A stretch of DNA of 64,000 nucleotides from Chryseobacterium sp. (lineage in GTDB: Bacteria > Bacteroidota > Bacteroidia > Flavobacteriales > Weeksellaceae): assembly GCF_008014695.1 (NCBI RefSeq), contig NZ_VOXE01000001.1, positions 186,001 to 250,000 on the forward strand, read 5' to 3'. The notes below the pieces were generated by a model, which saw nothing but the letters and a program-made list of their open reading frames with translations, made no database searches and had not been told where the DNA came from. The first letter of the stretch is position 1. Each line of letters begins with the position of its first letter. Made by a program: the position numbers and the translations under genes. Below are positions 43,424-51,892 of the stretch, piece by piece.

Positions 43424-45753
43424 AAGAGAAACCGAACAGGTGGAGGAGAGGACCCGGCGATAACGCCCGGCGCTGTCTGACCACAAAAAAATTACCGCAG
43501 TGGCTCTTTTTGAGCACATTTCCTCCAAGAGAATGCGGCATTGCGACCTATTCGCAGGATTTAATAAAAGCAATGAACGATAAATTTGCCCAGTCCTTCG
43601 AGATCAAAGTGGCTGCACTGGAAAATGGCTGTCATCACCGGTACAGTACGGAAGTCATAGAGGTGCTGCAGACCCGGAACCCTTCTTCGTACCTTAAGCT
43701 GGCACAAAAAATCAAGAGTTCTGACCGCATAGAATTGGTGGTGCTGCAGCACGAGTTTGGATTGTTCCGACACAATGAAAAAGATTTATTGAAACTCCTA
43801 AACAACCTCAGAAAGCCTTTGGTGGTCGTTTTTCACACGGTTCTGCCGAAACCAAGCGCCGAAATCCAGCAGTACATTCAGGATATTGCAGAAATTTCGG
43901 ATTCGTTGGTAGTGATGACCGATGCTGCTGCCGACATTTTACAGCTCGATTATCTTATTGAAATAGAAAAGATCAGTATAATACCACACGGCACCCATCT
44001 TGTAAAACATACGGATAAGGATATATTAAAGGAAAAATATGGATTTCAAGGCCGCAAAATACTTTCCACTTTCGGCTTACTGAGTTCCGGCAAAAGGATC
44101 GAAACTACATTAAGGGCTTTACCTGAAATTACGCAACAGCATCCCGATGTACTGTTTCTTGTTATAGGAAAAACACATCCGTCAGTCGTGCAGCACGAAG
44201 GTGAAAAATACCGCGAGGGTCTGGAACAGTTGGTCTGCGATCTGAAACTGAATAAAAATGTTCATTTCATCAACGAATATGTGACACTGGATACTCTGCT
44301 CGAATATCTACAGCTAACCGATATTTATCTGTTTACTTCAAGCGATCCCAATCAGGCAGTGAGCGGTACTTTTTCCTACGCCGTAAGCTGCGGCTGCCCC
44401 ATTATCTCTACGCCTATTCCGCACGCCTGCGAAGTGCTGAAGAAAGAATGCGGCATTATAATAGATTTTAATGATTCTTCTGAGCTTGCAAGGCAGGCAA
44501 TAAAACTGCTTGACGATGAGGGTTTTCGCAACCGCATCAGCCTGAACGGGCTTCACCGTATGGCGCCAACAGCGTGGGAGAATTCTGCAATTGCGCATGT
44601 ACAGCTGTTTAAAAAAGTGTTGAACGGCCGCCCTGAAATCCACTATAAGATCCCCGAAATCAACCTCGATCACCTTCATAGACTTACAGTCGATTTTGGC
44701 ATTATTCAGTTTGCAGTCATCAACCGACCCGATATCAATTCCGGTTATACTTTGGATGATAATGCACGGGCGCTGATCGCCATTTGCCACCATTACAGAC
44801 TTTTCAGAAGAGAGATCGATGTAGCGCTGATCAGACTTTACTTCCGCTTTATTTCGTATTGTTATCAGGAGAATGGAGGATTTTTGAATTATGTGGATGT
44901 GCAAAAACACTTTACTGCACAGAATGAGGAAGATAACCTCGATGATGCTGCGGGCAGGGCAATATGGGCATTGGGATACCTGCTTTCTTTGCGGCATATT
45001 CTCCCTGCTCAACTGATTGCCGAAACCCTAAAATTATTCGACAAAGCTCTAGAGCATAGCCAAAGCATTCATTCTACACGTGCAATGGCATTTATAATCA
45101 AAGGTCTGTACTATGCCAACGTCAATACCGCTTCTTTACAACAAATTCAAAGACTGGAATTGTTTGCCGATCGTTTGGTGCAGATGTACCGCCACGAAGC
45201 CGATGAAAACTGGCAGTGGTATGAAAGTTATTTAACCTATGCCAACAGTCTGCTCCCGGAAGCTTTGCTTTTTGCCTGGCGAATGACCCATAAGGAAATA
45301 TACCGCGAAATTGCGGCAGATTCATTCCATTTTCTGATCGCAAAAATCTTTACCGAAGACAGAATTAAAGTCATTTCAAACAGAGGCTGGCTGCACAATG
45401 GTCAGGAAATAAATGACTCAGACCAAGGTGGCGAGCAGGCCATTGATGTGGCTTATACCGTAATGGCCCTAAGCGAATTTTACACGACTTTTAAAGTGAA
45501 GGAGTACAAAGACAAGATGTTCACAGCCTTCACCTGGTTTCTCGGCAATAACCACCTGAATAGGATTGTTTACAACCCTTGCACGGGTGGCTGTTTCGAC
45601 GGCGTGGAAGAGGACTATATCAACCTGAATCAGGGTGCCGAATCCACGGTGAGCTATCTCATGGCAAGATTAACAGTGGAAGAATATTTGGTAAAGACAA
45701 AATTGCCTGATCCATTGCCGAAAACAGAGAATACCCTGCCTTTAATTTCTTGA
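43420..45753 (+). CDS. Glycosyltransferase (GT4-like) fused to a C-terminal alpha-toroid domain
   Basis: A 777-residue two-part enzyme. Residues about 28-390 are a GT-B glycosyltransferase of the GT4 type (STFPPRECGIATYSQDLI, ILSTFGLLSSGKRIETTLRAL, NVHFINEYV, SGTFSYAVSCGCPIISTP). Residues about 420-760 are helical (DNARALIAICHHYRLF, DDAAGRAIWALGYLLSL, NGGFLNYV, GGCFDGVEEDYINLNQGAES) and look like an alpha/alpha toroid of glycosidase or lyase type. One chain could therefore both build and trim a glycan. No signal peptide or membrane helix. It is coupled to the GH130 gene. Confidence 0.85.
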   Translation: MKEKPNRWRRGPGDNARRCLTTKKLPQWLFLSTFPPRECGIATYSQDLIKAMNDKFAQSFEIKVAALENGCHHRYSTEVIEVLQTRNPSSYLKLAQKIKSSDRIELVVLQHEFGLFRHNEKDLLKLLNNLRKPLVVVFHTVLPKPSAEIQQYIQDIAEISDSLVVMTDAAADILQLDYLIEIEKISIIPHGTHLVKHTDKDILKEKYGFQGRKILSTFGLLSSGKRIETTLRALPEITQQHPDVLFLVIGKTHPSVVQHEGEKYREGLEQLVCDLKLNKNVHFINEYVTLDTLLEYLQLTDIYLFTSSDPNQAVSGTFSYAVSCGCPIISTPIPHACEVLKKECGIIIDFNDSSELARQAIKLLDDEGFRNRISLNGLHRMAPTAWENSAIAHVQLFKKVLNGRPEIHYKIPEINLDHLHRLTVDFGIIQFAVINRPDINSGYTLDDNARALIAICHHYRLFRREIDVALIRLYFRFISYCYQENGGFLNYVDVQKHFTAQNEEDNLDDAAGRAIWALGYLLSLRHILPAQLIAETLKLFDKALEHSQSIHSTRAMAFIIKGLYYANVNTASLQQIQRLELFADRLVQMYRHEADENWQWYESYLTYANSLLPEALLFAWRMTHKEIYREIAADSFHFLIAKIFTEDRIKVISNRGWLHNGQEINDSDQGGEQAIDVAYTVMALSEFYTTFKVKEYKDKMFTAFTWFLGNNHLNRIVYNPCTGGCFDGVEEDYINLNQGAESTVSYLMARLTVEEYLVKTKLPDPLPKTENTLPLIS

Positions 45754-46006
45754 TTTCGAGCAAGTAATTACTTTCAGCATTCAACACCCAGACCGTATCC
45801 TGTAATTCGCGCCCACTACTTCTTATTTTAAAGATTTCCCCAAAAACTAGCTTGTCAGAATACATATCCCTAAAAATAATACATTACGTCGCTATTAGGC
45901 ACATCGTTTGATACCCGTTTGTACAGACGAACCAATTTCGTTGGCCTGAGTGGTATTGTTCTGCCGCTTTTTTCTTTTAAATCAAATTACATTAAAATAA
46001 ATCATT

Positions 46007-47173
46007 ATGAAAGCAGCAGTATTTCACGCGCCGGGTAAAATTACCTGTGACACCATTGAAGATCCGAAAATCGAAGACCAGTCGGATATCATCTTAAAAG
46101 TAACCTCTACCGCGATATGTGGAAGCGATCTTCACATGTATTCAGGAGGAATTCCGCAGGCCCGGCCAATGGTCATGGGCCACGAATTCATGGGAATTGT
46201 GGAGGATGTGGGCAGCAGCATCACGAATCTAAAAGTAGGGGACAGAGTGGTAGTACCGTTTCCGATTGCCTGTGGCGGATGTTTCTTCTGCGACCATGAC
46301 CTTCCGGGAGGCTGCGAGAACAGCAATCCCGAGAATTACGGCCCGGAAGGAGGAATCCTCACCGAAAAAGGCGGCGGAATGTTTGGATATTCCGATTTAT
46401 ACGGAGGCTACAACGGCGGTCAGGCACAGTATGTGCGGGTGCCGTACGCCAATAACGGTCCGCGAAAAGTTCCGGAAGGAATGAAGGACGAACAGGTGCT
46501 CTTTCTCACCGATATATTTCCTACAGGCTATACAGGAGTAATGTGGGGTGAACTCAAAGGCGGCGAAACCGTAGCCATATTTGGTGCGGGTCCTGTCGGA
46601 ATTATGGCAGTAAAAAGCGCTGCCCTCTTCAGCCCGAAGAAAATAATTGTAGTCGATACATTACAGTACCGTTTGGATCATATCAAAAAACTAACAGGAT
46701 GCGAAACCGTGCTCTGGAAAAATGCCAAAGATACCGTAGAGGAAATCCGTCATATGACTGACGGTCGCGGGGCTGACCTATGTATTGACGCAGTGGGTTT
46801 TGAACCGGAAAGGGATTTGATCGACCGTGCAAAAGCCACCATAAATTTTGAAAAAGGTTCGATAAAAGTACTTGAAGCGTGTATGAGTGCAGTCAGAAGG
46901 GGCGGTAGGATCTCAATTCTTGGGGTATATCCTGTAAATTATGACAATTTCAAACTGGGACAGATCTTCGACAAAGGACTCACCATCAAAGCAGGCCAGG
47001 CACCGGTACATGCCATCATCGACAAACTGATGAATCATGTGGTGGCAGGAGAAGTGGTGCTTGATGACATGATCACTCATAAACTTTCCTTGGATGAGGT
47101 GAGCAAAGGCTATGAAATGTTCGACAAAAAACAGGATGGCTGTGTTAAAGTTGTGCTTGATCCGTGGAAATAA
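46007..47173 (+). CDS. Zinc-dependent alcohol dehydrogenase, formaldehyde-dehydrogenase-like
   Basis: A 388-residue medium-chain dehydrogenase. Catalytic zinc ligands are C38 (AICGSDLH) and H59-E60 (GHEFMG); the structural zinc has C89, C92, C95 and C103 (CGGCFFC, GGC). The NAD(P) Rossmann motif is GAGPVGIMAV. The insert around YGPEGGILTEKGG and the length resemble glutathione-independent formaldehyde dehydrogenases and related enzymes. It is the last gene of the stress block and ends before a good terminator. Substrate unproven. Confidence 0.9.
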   Translation: MKAAVFHAPGKITCDTIEDPKIEDQSDIILKVTSTAICGSDLHMYSGGIPQARPMVMGHEFMGIVEDVGSSITNLKVGDRVVVPFPIACGGCFFCDHDLPGGCENSNPENYGPEGGILTEKGGGMFGYSDLYGGYNGGQAQYVRVPYANNGPRKVPEGMKDEQVLFLTDIFPTGYTGVMWGELKGGETVAIFGAGPVGIMAVKSAALFSPKKIIVVDTLQYRLDHIKKLTGCETVLWKNAKDTVEEIRHMTDGRGADLCIDAVGFEPERDLIDRAKATINFEKGSIKVLEACMSAVRRGGRISILGVYPVNYDNFKLGQIFDKGLTIKAGQAPVHAIIDKLMNHVVAGEVVLDDMITHKLSLDEVSKGYEMFDKKQDGCVKVVLDPWK

Positions 47174-47215
47174 AAATGGTTTTTAATTAAGATATTTCAA
47201 ATCAATATATCAAAG

Positions 47216-47243
47216 GAGAATCAGGAAACTGATTCTCTTTTTT
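47216..47243 (+). terminator. Rho-independent terminator after the dehydrogenase gene
   Basis: GAGAATCAG-GAAA-CTGATTCTC stem followed by six T. Confidence 0.8.
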
Positions 47244-47303
47244 ATTAAAATGTCAACAAGTAGACTTACACCCCTAACCTTATTCTGCACACCTCAAAAT
47301 TTG

Positions 47304-47324
47304 TACTTCACACTTCATACTTCA
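47304..47324 (+). repeat. Heptamer array YACTTCA x3
   Basis: Three 7-base units TACTTCA, CACTTCA, TACTTCA just upstream of a -7 box (47333-47340); two more units, TACTTCA and TACTTTA, are at 47377-47390 right before the methyltransferase ATG. Confidence 0.7.
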
Positions 47325-47332
47325 AAATTCCG

Positions 47333-47340
47333 TATTTTTG
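47333..47340 (+). promoter_or_regulatory. -7 box for the methyltransferase gene
   Basis: TATTTTTG, a TAnnTTTG match 53 bases upstream of the ATG at 47394. Confidence 0.5.
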
Positions 47341-47393
47341 TATGAAGATAGGGAAGCCTAAACAGATCCCAATTTATACTTCATACTTTAAAA

Positions 47394-48080
47394 ATGACTG
47401 ATTTACCCGGCCTGGCCATTCATGATTTTTATTACGGAAAAAACACAGCAGGGCTTTTTGTGGAAGACCGCTTCGGGCCTGAAGTTGAAATGCCGGTTTC
47501 TCTTTATTTCCGTACTGCCGAAGAAATGCCCGAACTGGAGCGGATAGCGCTTGAAGAATGCCGGGGAAGGGTGTTGGATATTGGGGCCGGCGCCGGTTCA
47601 CATGCGCTGGAGCTTGAAAGAAAGAGTCTTGATGTCACCGCACTGGAAATATCTCCGAAATCTTGCGAAGTCATGGAGCAGAGAGGGCTAAGAAAAGTAC
47701 TACTGAAAGATTTTTTCCAGCTGGAAGATGAAAAGTTTGATACACTGCTACTCCTCATGAATGGGGTGGGAATTTCTTCCACACTGGCTGGATTTCGCGA
47801 TTTTCTGAAAAAATGCAGCAGCCTCCTCAATCCATCCGGCAGCCTGATTTTTGACTCATGCGATATTGCCTATATGTATGAAGACCTCGAATTTCCTCAA
47901 AACTATTACGGCGAAGTGGAATGCCGTTACCACTACGGAACAGCCTTAACCGATTGGTTCAAATGGCTCTACATTGATCAGGGAACCATGAAGAAAACCG
48001 CGGGCGAAGAAGGTTGGTCAGCGGAAATCGTGTATACAGATGAAATTGACCAGTATCTTGCAGTGCTGAAGAAAAACTGA
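47394..48080 (+). CDS. Class I SAM-dependent methyltransferase
   Basis: A 228-residue methyltransferase with the motif I VLDIGAGAGSHALEL near residue 62, then DVTALEISPKSCEVM and the LLLMNGVGISSTL motif around residue 120. The rest (CRYHYGTALTDWFKWLYID) is like the small methyltransferases often found in flavobacteria; the substrate is not apparent. It is a single gene between the dehydrogenase terminator and the BlaI-like operon. Confidence 0.85.
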   Translation: MTDLPGLAIHDFYYGKNTAGLFVEDRFGPEVEMPVSLYFRTAEEMPELERIALEECRGRVLDIGAGAGSHALELERKSLDVTALEISPKSCEVMEQRGLRKVLLKDFFQLEDEKFDTLLLLMNGVGISSTLAGFRDFLKKCSSLLNPSGSLIFDSCDIAYMYEDLEFPQNYYGEVECRYHYGTALTDWFKWLYIDQGTMKKTAGEEGWSAEIVYTDEIDQYLAVLKKN

Positions 48081-48127
48081 CATTTTCTATTTGATTATCA
48101 ATACCTTATGTGTTTTACAGTGTTATC

Positions 48128-48141
48128 ACTATTAAAATAGT
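48128..48141 (+). promoter_or_regulatory. BlaI-type operator, site 1
   Basis: ACTA-N6-TAGT (ACTATTAAAATAGT). Same half-sites and spacing as the S. aureus bla / mec operators, whose core is TACTA-N-TAGTA type. It lies around the -33 area of the promoter with -7 box at 48163. Confidence 0.65.
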
Positions 48142-48162
48142 TGTACGAGAGAAATTTTATCT

Positions 48163-48170
48163 TATATTTG
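48163..48170 (+). promoter_or_regulatory. -7 box for the BlaI-M56 operon
   Basis: TATATTTG, 22 bases upstream of the blaI-like ATG, flanked by the two operators. Confidence 0.6.
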
Positions 48171-48174
48171 TATA

Positions 48175-48188
48175 ACTAAATAGATAGT
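48175..48188 (+). promoter_or_regulatory. BlaI-type operator, site 2
   Basis: ACTA-N6-TAGT (ACTAAATAGATAGT), 47 bases after site 1 and around the expected transcription start. A longer inverted repeat TATCACTAT / ATAGTGATA (48124-48132 and 48184-48192) frames both sites. Confidence 0.65.
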
Positions 48189-48191
48189 GAT

Positions 48192-48557
48192 ATGCAGATA
48201 ACACAGCTCACCAAAGCAGAAGAACAGGTAATGCAGTACTTGTGGGAACTCAAGAAAGCTTTTCTAAAAGACATTCTGGAGCTTTTTCCCAACCCTAAAC
48301 CGCACACCAATACCGTGTCAACAATCCTGAAAGTCTTAAAAGATAAAGATTTTGTGGATTATAAAGTTTTCGGGAGGCAGCATGAGTATTTTCCGTTGGT
48401 CACGAAAGAAAAATACAGCGGAAAATCGATGAAAAGCCTCGTGAAAAATTACTTTGAAGGATCCTATACAAACGCGGTTTCTTTCCTCATCGAAAGAAAT
48501 GAACTGAGTGTGGAGGATCTTGAAATGCTGCTTAATGAACTTAAAAACAAAGACTGA
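48192..48557 (+). CDS. BlaI/MecI/CopY-family repressor
   Basis: A 121-residue winged-helix repressor. The N-terminal QLTKAEEQVMQYLWELKKAFLKDILELFPNP block, TVSTILKVLKDKDFVDYKVFGRQHEYFPLV and the C-terminal dimer helices are typical. The cleavage region that the M56 partner acts on in BlaI would be near the linker (residue about 100, not identifiable). It ends with TGATG overlapping the M56 ATG by one base. Two operators in its own promoter imply autorepression. Confidence 0.93.
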   Translation: MQITQLTKAEEQVMQYLWELKKAFLKDILELFPNPKPHTNTVSTILKVLKDKDFVDYKVFGRQHEYFPLVTKEKYSGKSMKSLVKNYFEGSYTNAVSFLIERNELSVEDLEMLLNELKNKD

Positions 48558-50479
48558 TGGAACCGCTGCTGTTGTACATCTTGAAAGTTTTTTTGACTTC
48601 GGGTGTAATGTTTATGTATTATAAAGTGTTTCTGAAAGACCGGACGTTTCACGAATACAACCGTTTCTATCTCTTGGCCACAGTGGTGATAAGCTTATTG
48701 CTCCCACTGTTGAAATTGAGTTATTTCACAATGGAAATAAAAAGCGGCAGCCGATTATTGAATAATACTTTAGATATATTTAATTCAAGCAAAGCTATAA
48801 GCGATGATCACTTTTATTTTAAAATTGCTTTTCTCCTTGTTGGACTGGTTACTGTCATTTTTTTGATCAGACTTACGGCCGGTATTCTGAAAATTTACTG
48901 GATCAGAAAAACCTATCCGGTGGAAAATTTTGAAGGCATAAAATTTTACCAGACCGATTTACAGAATGCTCCGTTTTCATTTTTCCGGAACCTCTTCTGG
49001 AAGATTTCAATACCCATCAGTTCGGATCTGGGACGCCAGATACTGAAACATGAAATGGTTCATATGGAGCAGCGACACTCCTGGGATAAAATGTTCATGG
49101 AAGTAGTGACTGCTGTATTCTGGGTCAATCCTGTATTTTTTGTGATCAGCAAAGAGCTCAGCCTGATCCACGAATATCTCGCTGATAAGAAAGCCCTTAA
49201 AAATTCCGACACGAAAGCATTTGCGCAGATGCTGCTGGCCAGCCATTTTTCCGGAAATCATCTTCCGGCCACGAGCCCCTTTTTATCTTCTAACCTTAAA
49301 AAAAGATTAATCATGCTTAAAAAATCAAAAACAAAATTTGGATATGCACGGAAGATCCTTGCATTGCCGATCCTGTTTCTCCTGACATTCGCATATATGG
49401 TAAATGCAAAAAACAAAGAGATTGCAGAGGTCAATATGCTGATCACGCAACGGGGTGAAACCATGAAAAAAGATACCATAAAACCACAGTCCTCGCAGCA
49501 ACTGAAGCCGGATTCCCAAAAAACGGATATAAAATCCTCTCAAAAACCGGGCAGTCCGAATAAGAAGACCATGGAAATCAGCGAGCGCCTTCAGACTAAA
49601 AGCAGAGAACTGCAGGAACTGGCGGAGAAGAAAGATTTCAACAATCCCCGTTTACAGGAATTGGGAAAGGAAATAAGTGAACTCAGCAGCAGGCTTGATG
49701 ATCTGTTGAAGTCGGAACCAGAGCAGGGAAGCTTAGACAGAAGTCTTGTGGAACTCGAAAAATTAATGAACTCGGAATCTTTCGCCCTGAAACTGAAAGA
49801 AGCAGAAATGAAATCCGGCGAAGTCGCTAAAATGCTGAATTCACCGGAATTTAAGGCAAGGCTCAGGGAAGTGGAAGAAAGAGCAGAAGAGTTGAGGAAA
49901 ACAGTAAACACCCCTGCATTTCGTCGAAAGCTCAGAAACGCCGAGAAAAATGCAGAAAAAGCAAGAAAACTGTTGAATTCTCCGCAGTTTAAAGAAAGAA
50001 TCAGAAATGCAGAAGCAAAAGAAGCTAACAAAAGAACCGCCTATTTACAGGAAACCAAAAGGTTTAAGATAAGTCAGGATATAAACAGGATTTATTCTGA
50101 TAAAGAAATTGGCGAAATGAGAAAGGAAGCAGAAAGAATGCAGATCGCAGCTGAAAAACGCCAAGAGGAGAAGCGCAAATCTCAGAATTTTAAGATTGCA
50201 ATTTTAAAAGCTGATGTATCCTCCGTCTTAATTTACGATGCTGCCGGAAAAGTGCTTTCTGAAAAGATGCTTCCTGCTCGTCCCGTTGTTACAGATTTGA
50301 ACCATTCAAAATTGTACGTGAACGGAAAGCAGGTCTCACCTGATGAATTTGATAGATTTAGCGCAGATCAATTGATGATGGAAAATAAAAAAGCAAGCAA
50401 TATCAAAACACTCACTTTTGCTCGCACAGGCGACAGCAATAAATCAAAACTCGACAGGATTGAAATCACTACAAAATAA
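48557..50479 (+). CDS. M56 (BlaR1-like) membrane metallopeptidase with a tandem-repeat tail
   Basis: A 640-residue sensor-protease. The first 285 residues are the M56 core: four membrane helices, zinc motif HEMVH (165-169) and HEYLAD (205-210) with KKALKNSD. Unlike BlaR1 there is no penicillin-binding domain; the C-terminal half is Glu/Lys-rich coiled coil carrying four 23-residue tandem repeats (residues 403-493; unit of the form LNSPEFKxRLRxxExxAExxRK), and ends with a beta-rich piece (VSSVLIYDAAGKVL). It is coupled to BlaI. The signal sensed is unknown; the repeats are the most unusual part. Confidence 0.9.
   Translation: MEPLLLYILKVFLTSGVMFMYYKVFLKDRTFHEYNRFYLLATVVISLLLPLLKLSYFTMEIKSGSRLLNNTLDIFNSSKAISDDHFYFKIAFLLVGLVTVIFLIRLTAGILKIYWIRKTYPVENFEGIKFYQTDLQNAPFSFFRNLFWKISIPISSDLGRQILKHEMVHMEQRHSWDKMFMEVVTAVFWVNPVFFVISKELSLIHEYLADKKALKNSDTKAFAQMLLASHFSGNHLPATSPFLSSNLKKRLIMLKKSKTKFGYARKILALPILFLLTFAYMVNAKNKEIAEVNMLITQRGETMKKDTIKPQSSQQLKPDSQKTDIKSSQKPGSPNKKTMEISERLQTKSRELQELAEKKDFNNPRLQELGKEISELSSRLDDLLKSEPEQGSLDRSLVELEKLMNSESFALKLKEAEMKSGEVAKMLNSPEFKARLREVEERAEELRKTVNTPAFRRKLRNAEKNAEKARKLLNSPQFKERIRNAEAKEANKRTAYLQETKRFKISQDINRIYSDKEIGEMRKEAERMQIAAEKRQEEKRKSQNFKIAILKADVSSVLIYDAAGKVLSEKMLPARPVVTDLNHSKLYVNGKQVSPDEFDRFSADQLMMENKKASNIKTLTFARTGDSNKSKLDRIEITTK
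49763..50035 (+). repeat. Four 69-bp (23-codon) tandem repeats inside the M56 gene
   Basis: In-frame units at residues 403-425, 426-448, 449-471 and 472-493 share NSPxF at positions 3-7 and Arg/Lys-rich helices after that. The DNA units differ by many substitutions, so the array is old and probably kept for function. Confidence 0.75.
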
Positions 50480-50480
50480 A

Positions 50481-50517
50481 CAAGACCCGGGAATTTAATT
50501 CCTAGGTCTTGCTTTTA
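50481..50517 (+). terminator. Rho-independent terminator after the M56 gene
   Basis: Outer stem CAAGACC / GGTCTTG (50481-50487 with 50505-50511) around an inner GGAATT / AATTCC stem, followed by CTTTTATTT. Confidence 0.75.
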
Positions 50518-50536
50518 TTTATGGGAAGTAACTAAC

Positions 50537-50710
50537 TTAAGAAAACTTTTTTACATCTGCCACAAACTGCGCCAGTCCGCTGTCCGCTAAAGGATGCTTA
50601 AGCAGGATCAGAATTGAGGAAAGAGGCGATATAATTACGTCAGCGCCTACTTTTGCACAGTTGATGATATGCATCGGCGATAGAGGCCGCCAGAATTTCG
50701 GTGCGAAAAA
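50537..50710 (-). pseudogene. Decayed C-terminal fragment of a transaldolase / Fsa-type aldolase
   Basis: Minus strand. The fragment runs almost base for base like 51893-52072 of the intact aldolase gene downstream, including the end AQFVADVKKFS and its own TAA (50537-50539). It carries a four-base deletion relative to the intact gene near 50681 (CGGCGATAG against CGGCGAACGGATAG), so the frame is broken, and homology stops near 50710, leaving no start. The rest of the gap 50480-50942 has no gene. Confidence 0.8.
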
Positions 50711-50942
50711 AGATTTCTAATTCTACCAAAGCTTAATATGATTATCTTTATTTTCAAACTGCTGATCAATCTGGTCGATGGGCTGCTCTCGGTTTTGTGA
50801 TAGAAATTTACGTTTTTCAGAAAATTATTACGTAGTATAAATGGTTTCTGTCAAGACTAAAAATACCACTGGCGTCATCCTTTGTCTCCCGTCATATGAA
50901 CTGCGGTCAGGGATTTTTTTCTATCTTCATAAAAATTTTACA

Positions 50943-51791
50943 ATGAAAAATTTCGTTTTGCTTTTTCTCCTTTTCGGGGTTTTCTCAAGCGCACAGAACC
51001 AAAGGTTCCTCTACGAATACCGTTTTATACTGGATTCAACCGATAGGGACTCTGGCAAAAAGGAAATGATGGTTCTGGATGTTTCCCCTGAAGGCTCCAA
51101 ATTTCTTAGCATCGACAGAATGAAGTCAGATTCGGTAATGGCGGCGCGACTGAAAACCAATCCGGGGAATTTTGATTTTAAGGGAATTAAATTTGGACAG
51201 ATCACCACGGTGGTCGAAAAGCGTTATCCCGACTTCAGCATCACTTTTTTTGACCAAATCGGCATGAATGAATATCAGGTGAATGACGACAGAAAGATGA
51301 CCTGGAAAATTCTGCCCGAAAAAGAAACGATCGGAGAATTCAGCGTGCAAAAAGCAACGATCAAACTTTTCGGAAGAAACTGGACTGCGTGGTTTACCAC
51401 CGAAATTCCGATTCAGGATGGGCCATACAAATTTCACGGTCTTCCCGGTCTTATTTTGAAAATTGCAGATGATAAAAACACCCATGTATTTGAAATAAAA
51501 TCCGTTTCAAAATTCCCAGGAGAGATGAAATGGAGCTTCGAGGCAGATAAAGCTCATGTACAACCTCTCATAAAAGTAAATGCAGCCGCCTATAAAAAGC
51601 TGTTTATGGTAAACCGCGAAAATCCTTCGCAGGAGATCCGCCAGATCATGACATCCGGAAGAAAAGTGACGATGACCGATGAAACGGGCAAGGTATTGGA
51701 CATTGAAAAAGTTTTACGCGACAGGGACCGTAATCAGAAAGCAGAAAATCAGAAAAATAATAATATTCTGGAATTGGACCTACTCAAATGA
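50943..51791 (+). CDS. GLPGLI family secreted protein
   Basis: A 282-residue protein from the ATG at 50943 (the frame is open 34 codons further upstream without sense). Signal peptide MKNFVLLFLLFGVFSSAQ, then a beta-rich fold with the family name motif GLPGLILKI near residue 165 after YKFHGLPG. Such proteins are exported and very common in flavobacteria, with unknown function. It stands opposite the aldolase gene, sharing a bidirectional terminator at 51843-51872. Confidence 0.9.
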   Translation: MKNFVLLFLLFGVFSSAQNQRFLYEYRFILDSTDRDSGKKEMMVLDVSPEGSKFLSIDRMKSDSVMAARLKTNPGNFDFKGIKFGQITTVVEKRYPDFSITFFDQIGMNEYQVNDDRKMTWKILPEKETIGEFSVQKATIKLFGRNWTAWFTTEIPIQDGPYKFHGLPGLILKIADDKNTHVFEIKSVSKFPGEMKWSFEADKAHVQPLIKVNAAAYKKLFMVNRENPSQEIRQIMTSGRKVTMTDETGKVLDIEKVLRDRDRNQKAENQKNNNILELDLLK

Positions 51792-51842
51792 TTTAATTGG
51801 TAATAAAATTCCGGCGAGTTTCAAAAGCCTTATGATAAATAA

Positions 51843-51872
51843 AAAATCCTGAACAGCAATGTTCAGGATTTT
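51843..51872. terminator. Bidirectional terminator between GLPGLI and aldolase genes
   Basis: Perfect 13-base stem AAAATCCTGAACA / TGTTCAGGATTTT with loop GCAA and A/T runs on both sides. Confidence 0.8.
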
Positions 51873-51892
51873 CTGTGATATTGATGGGCTGC

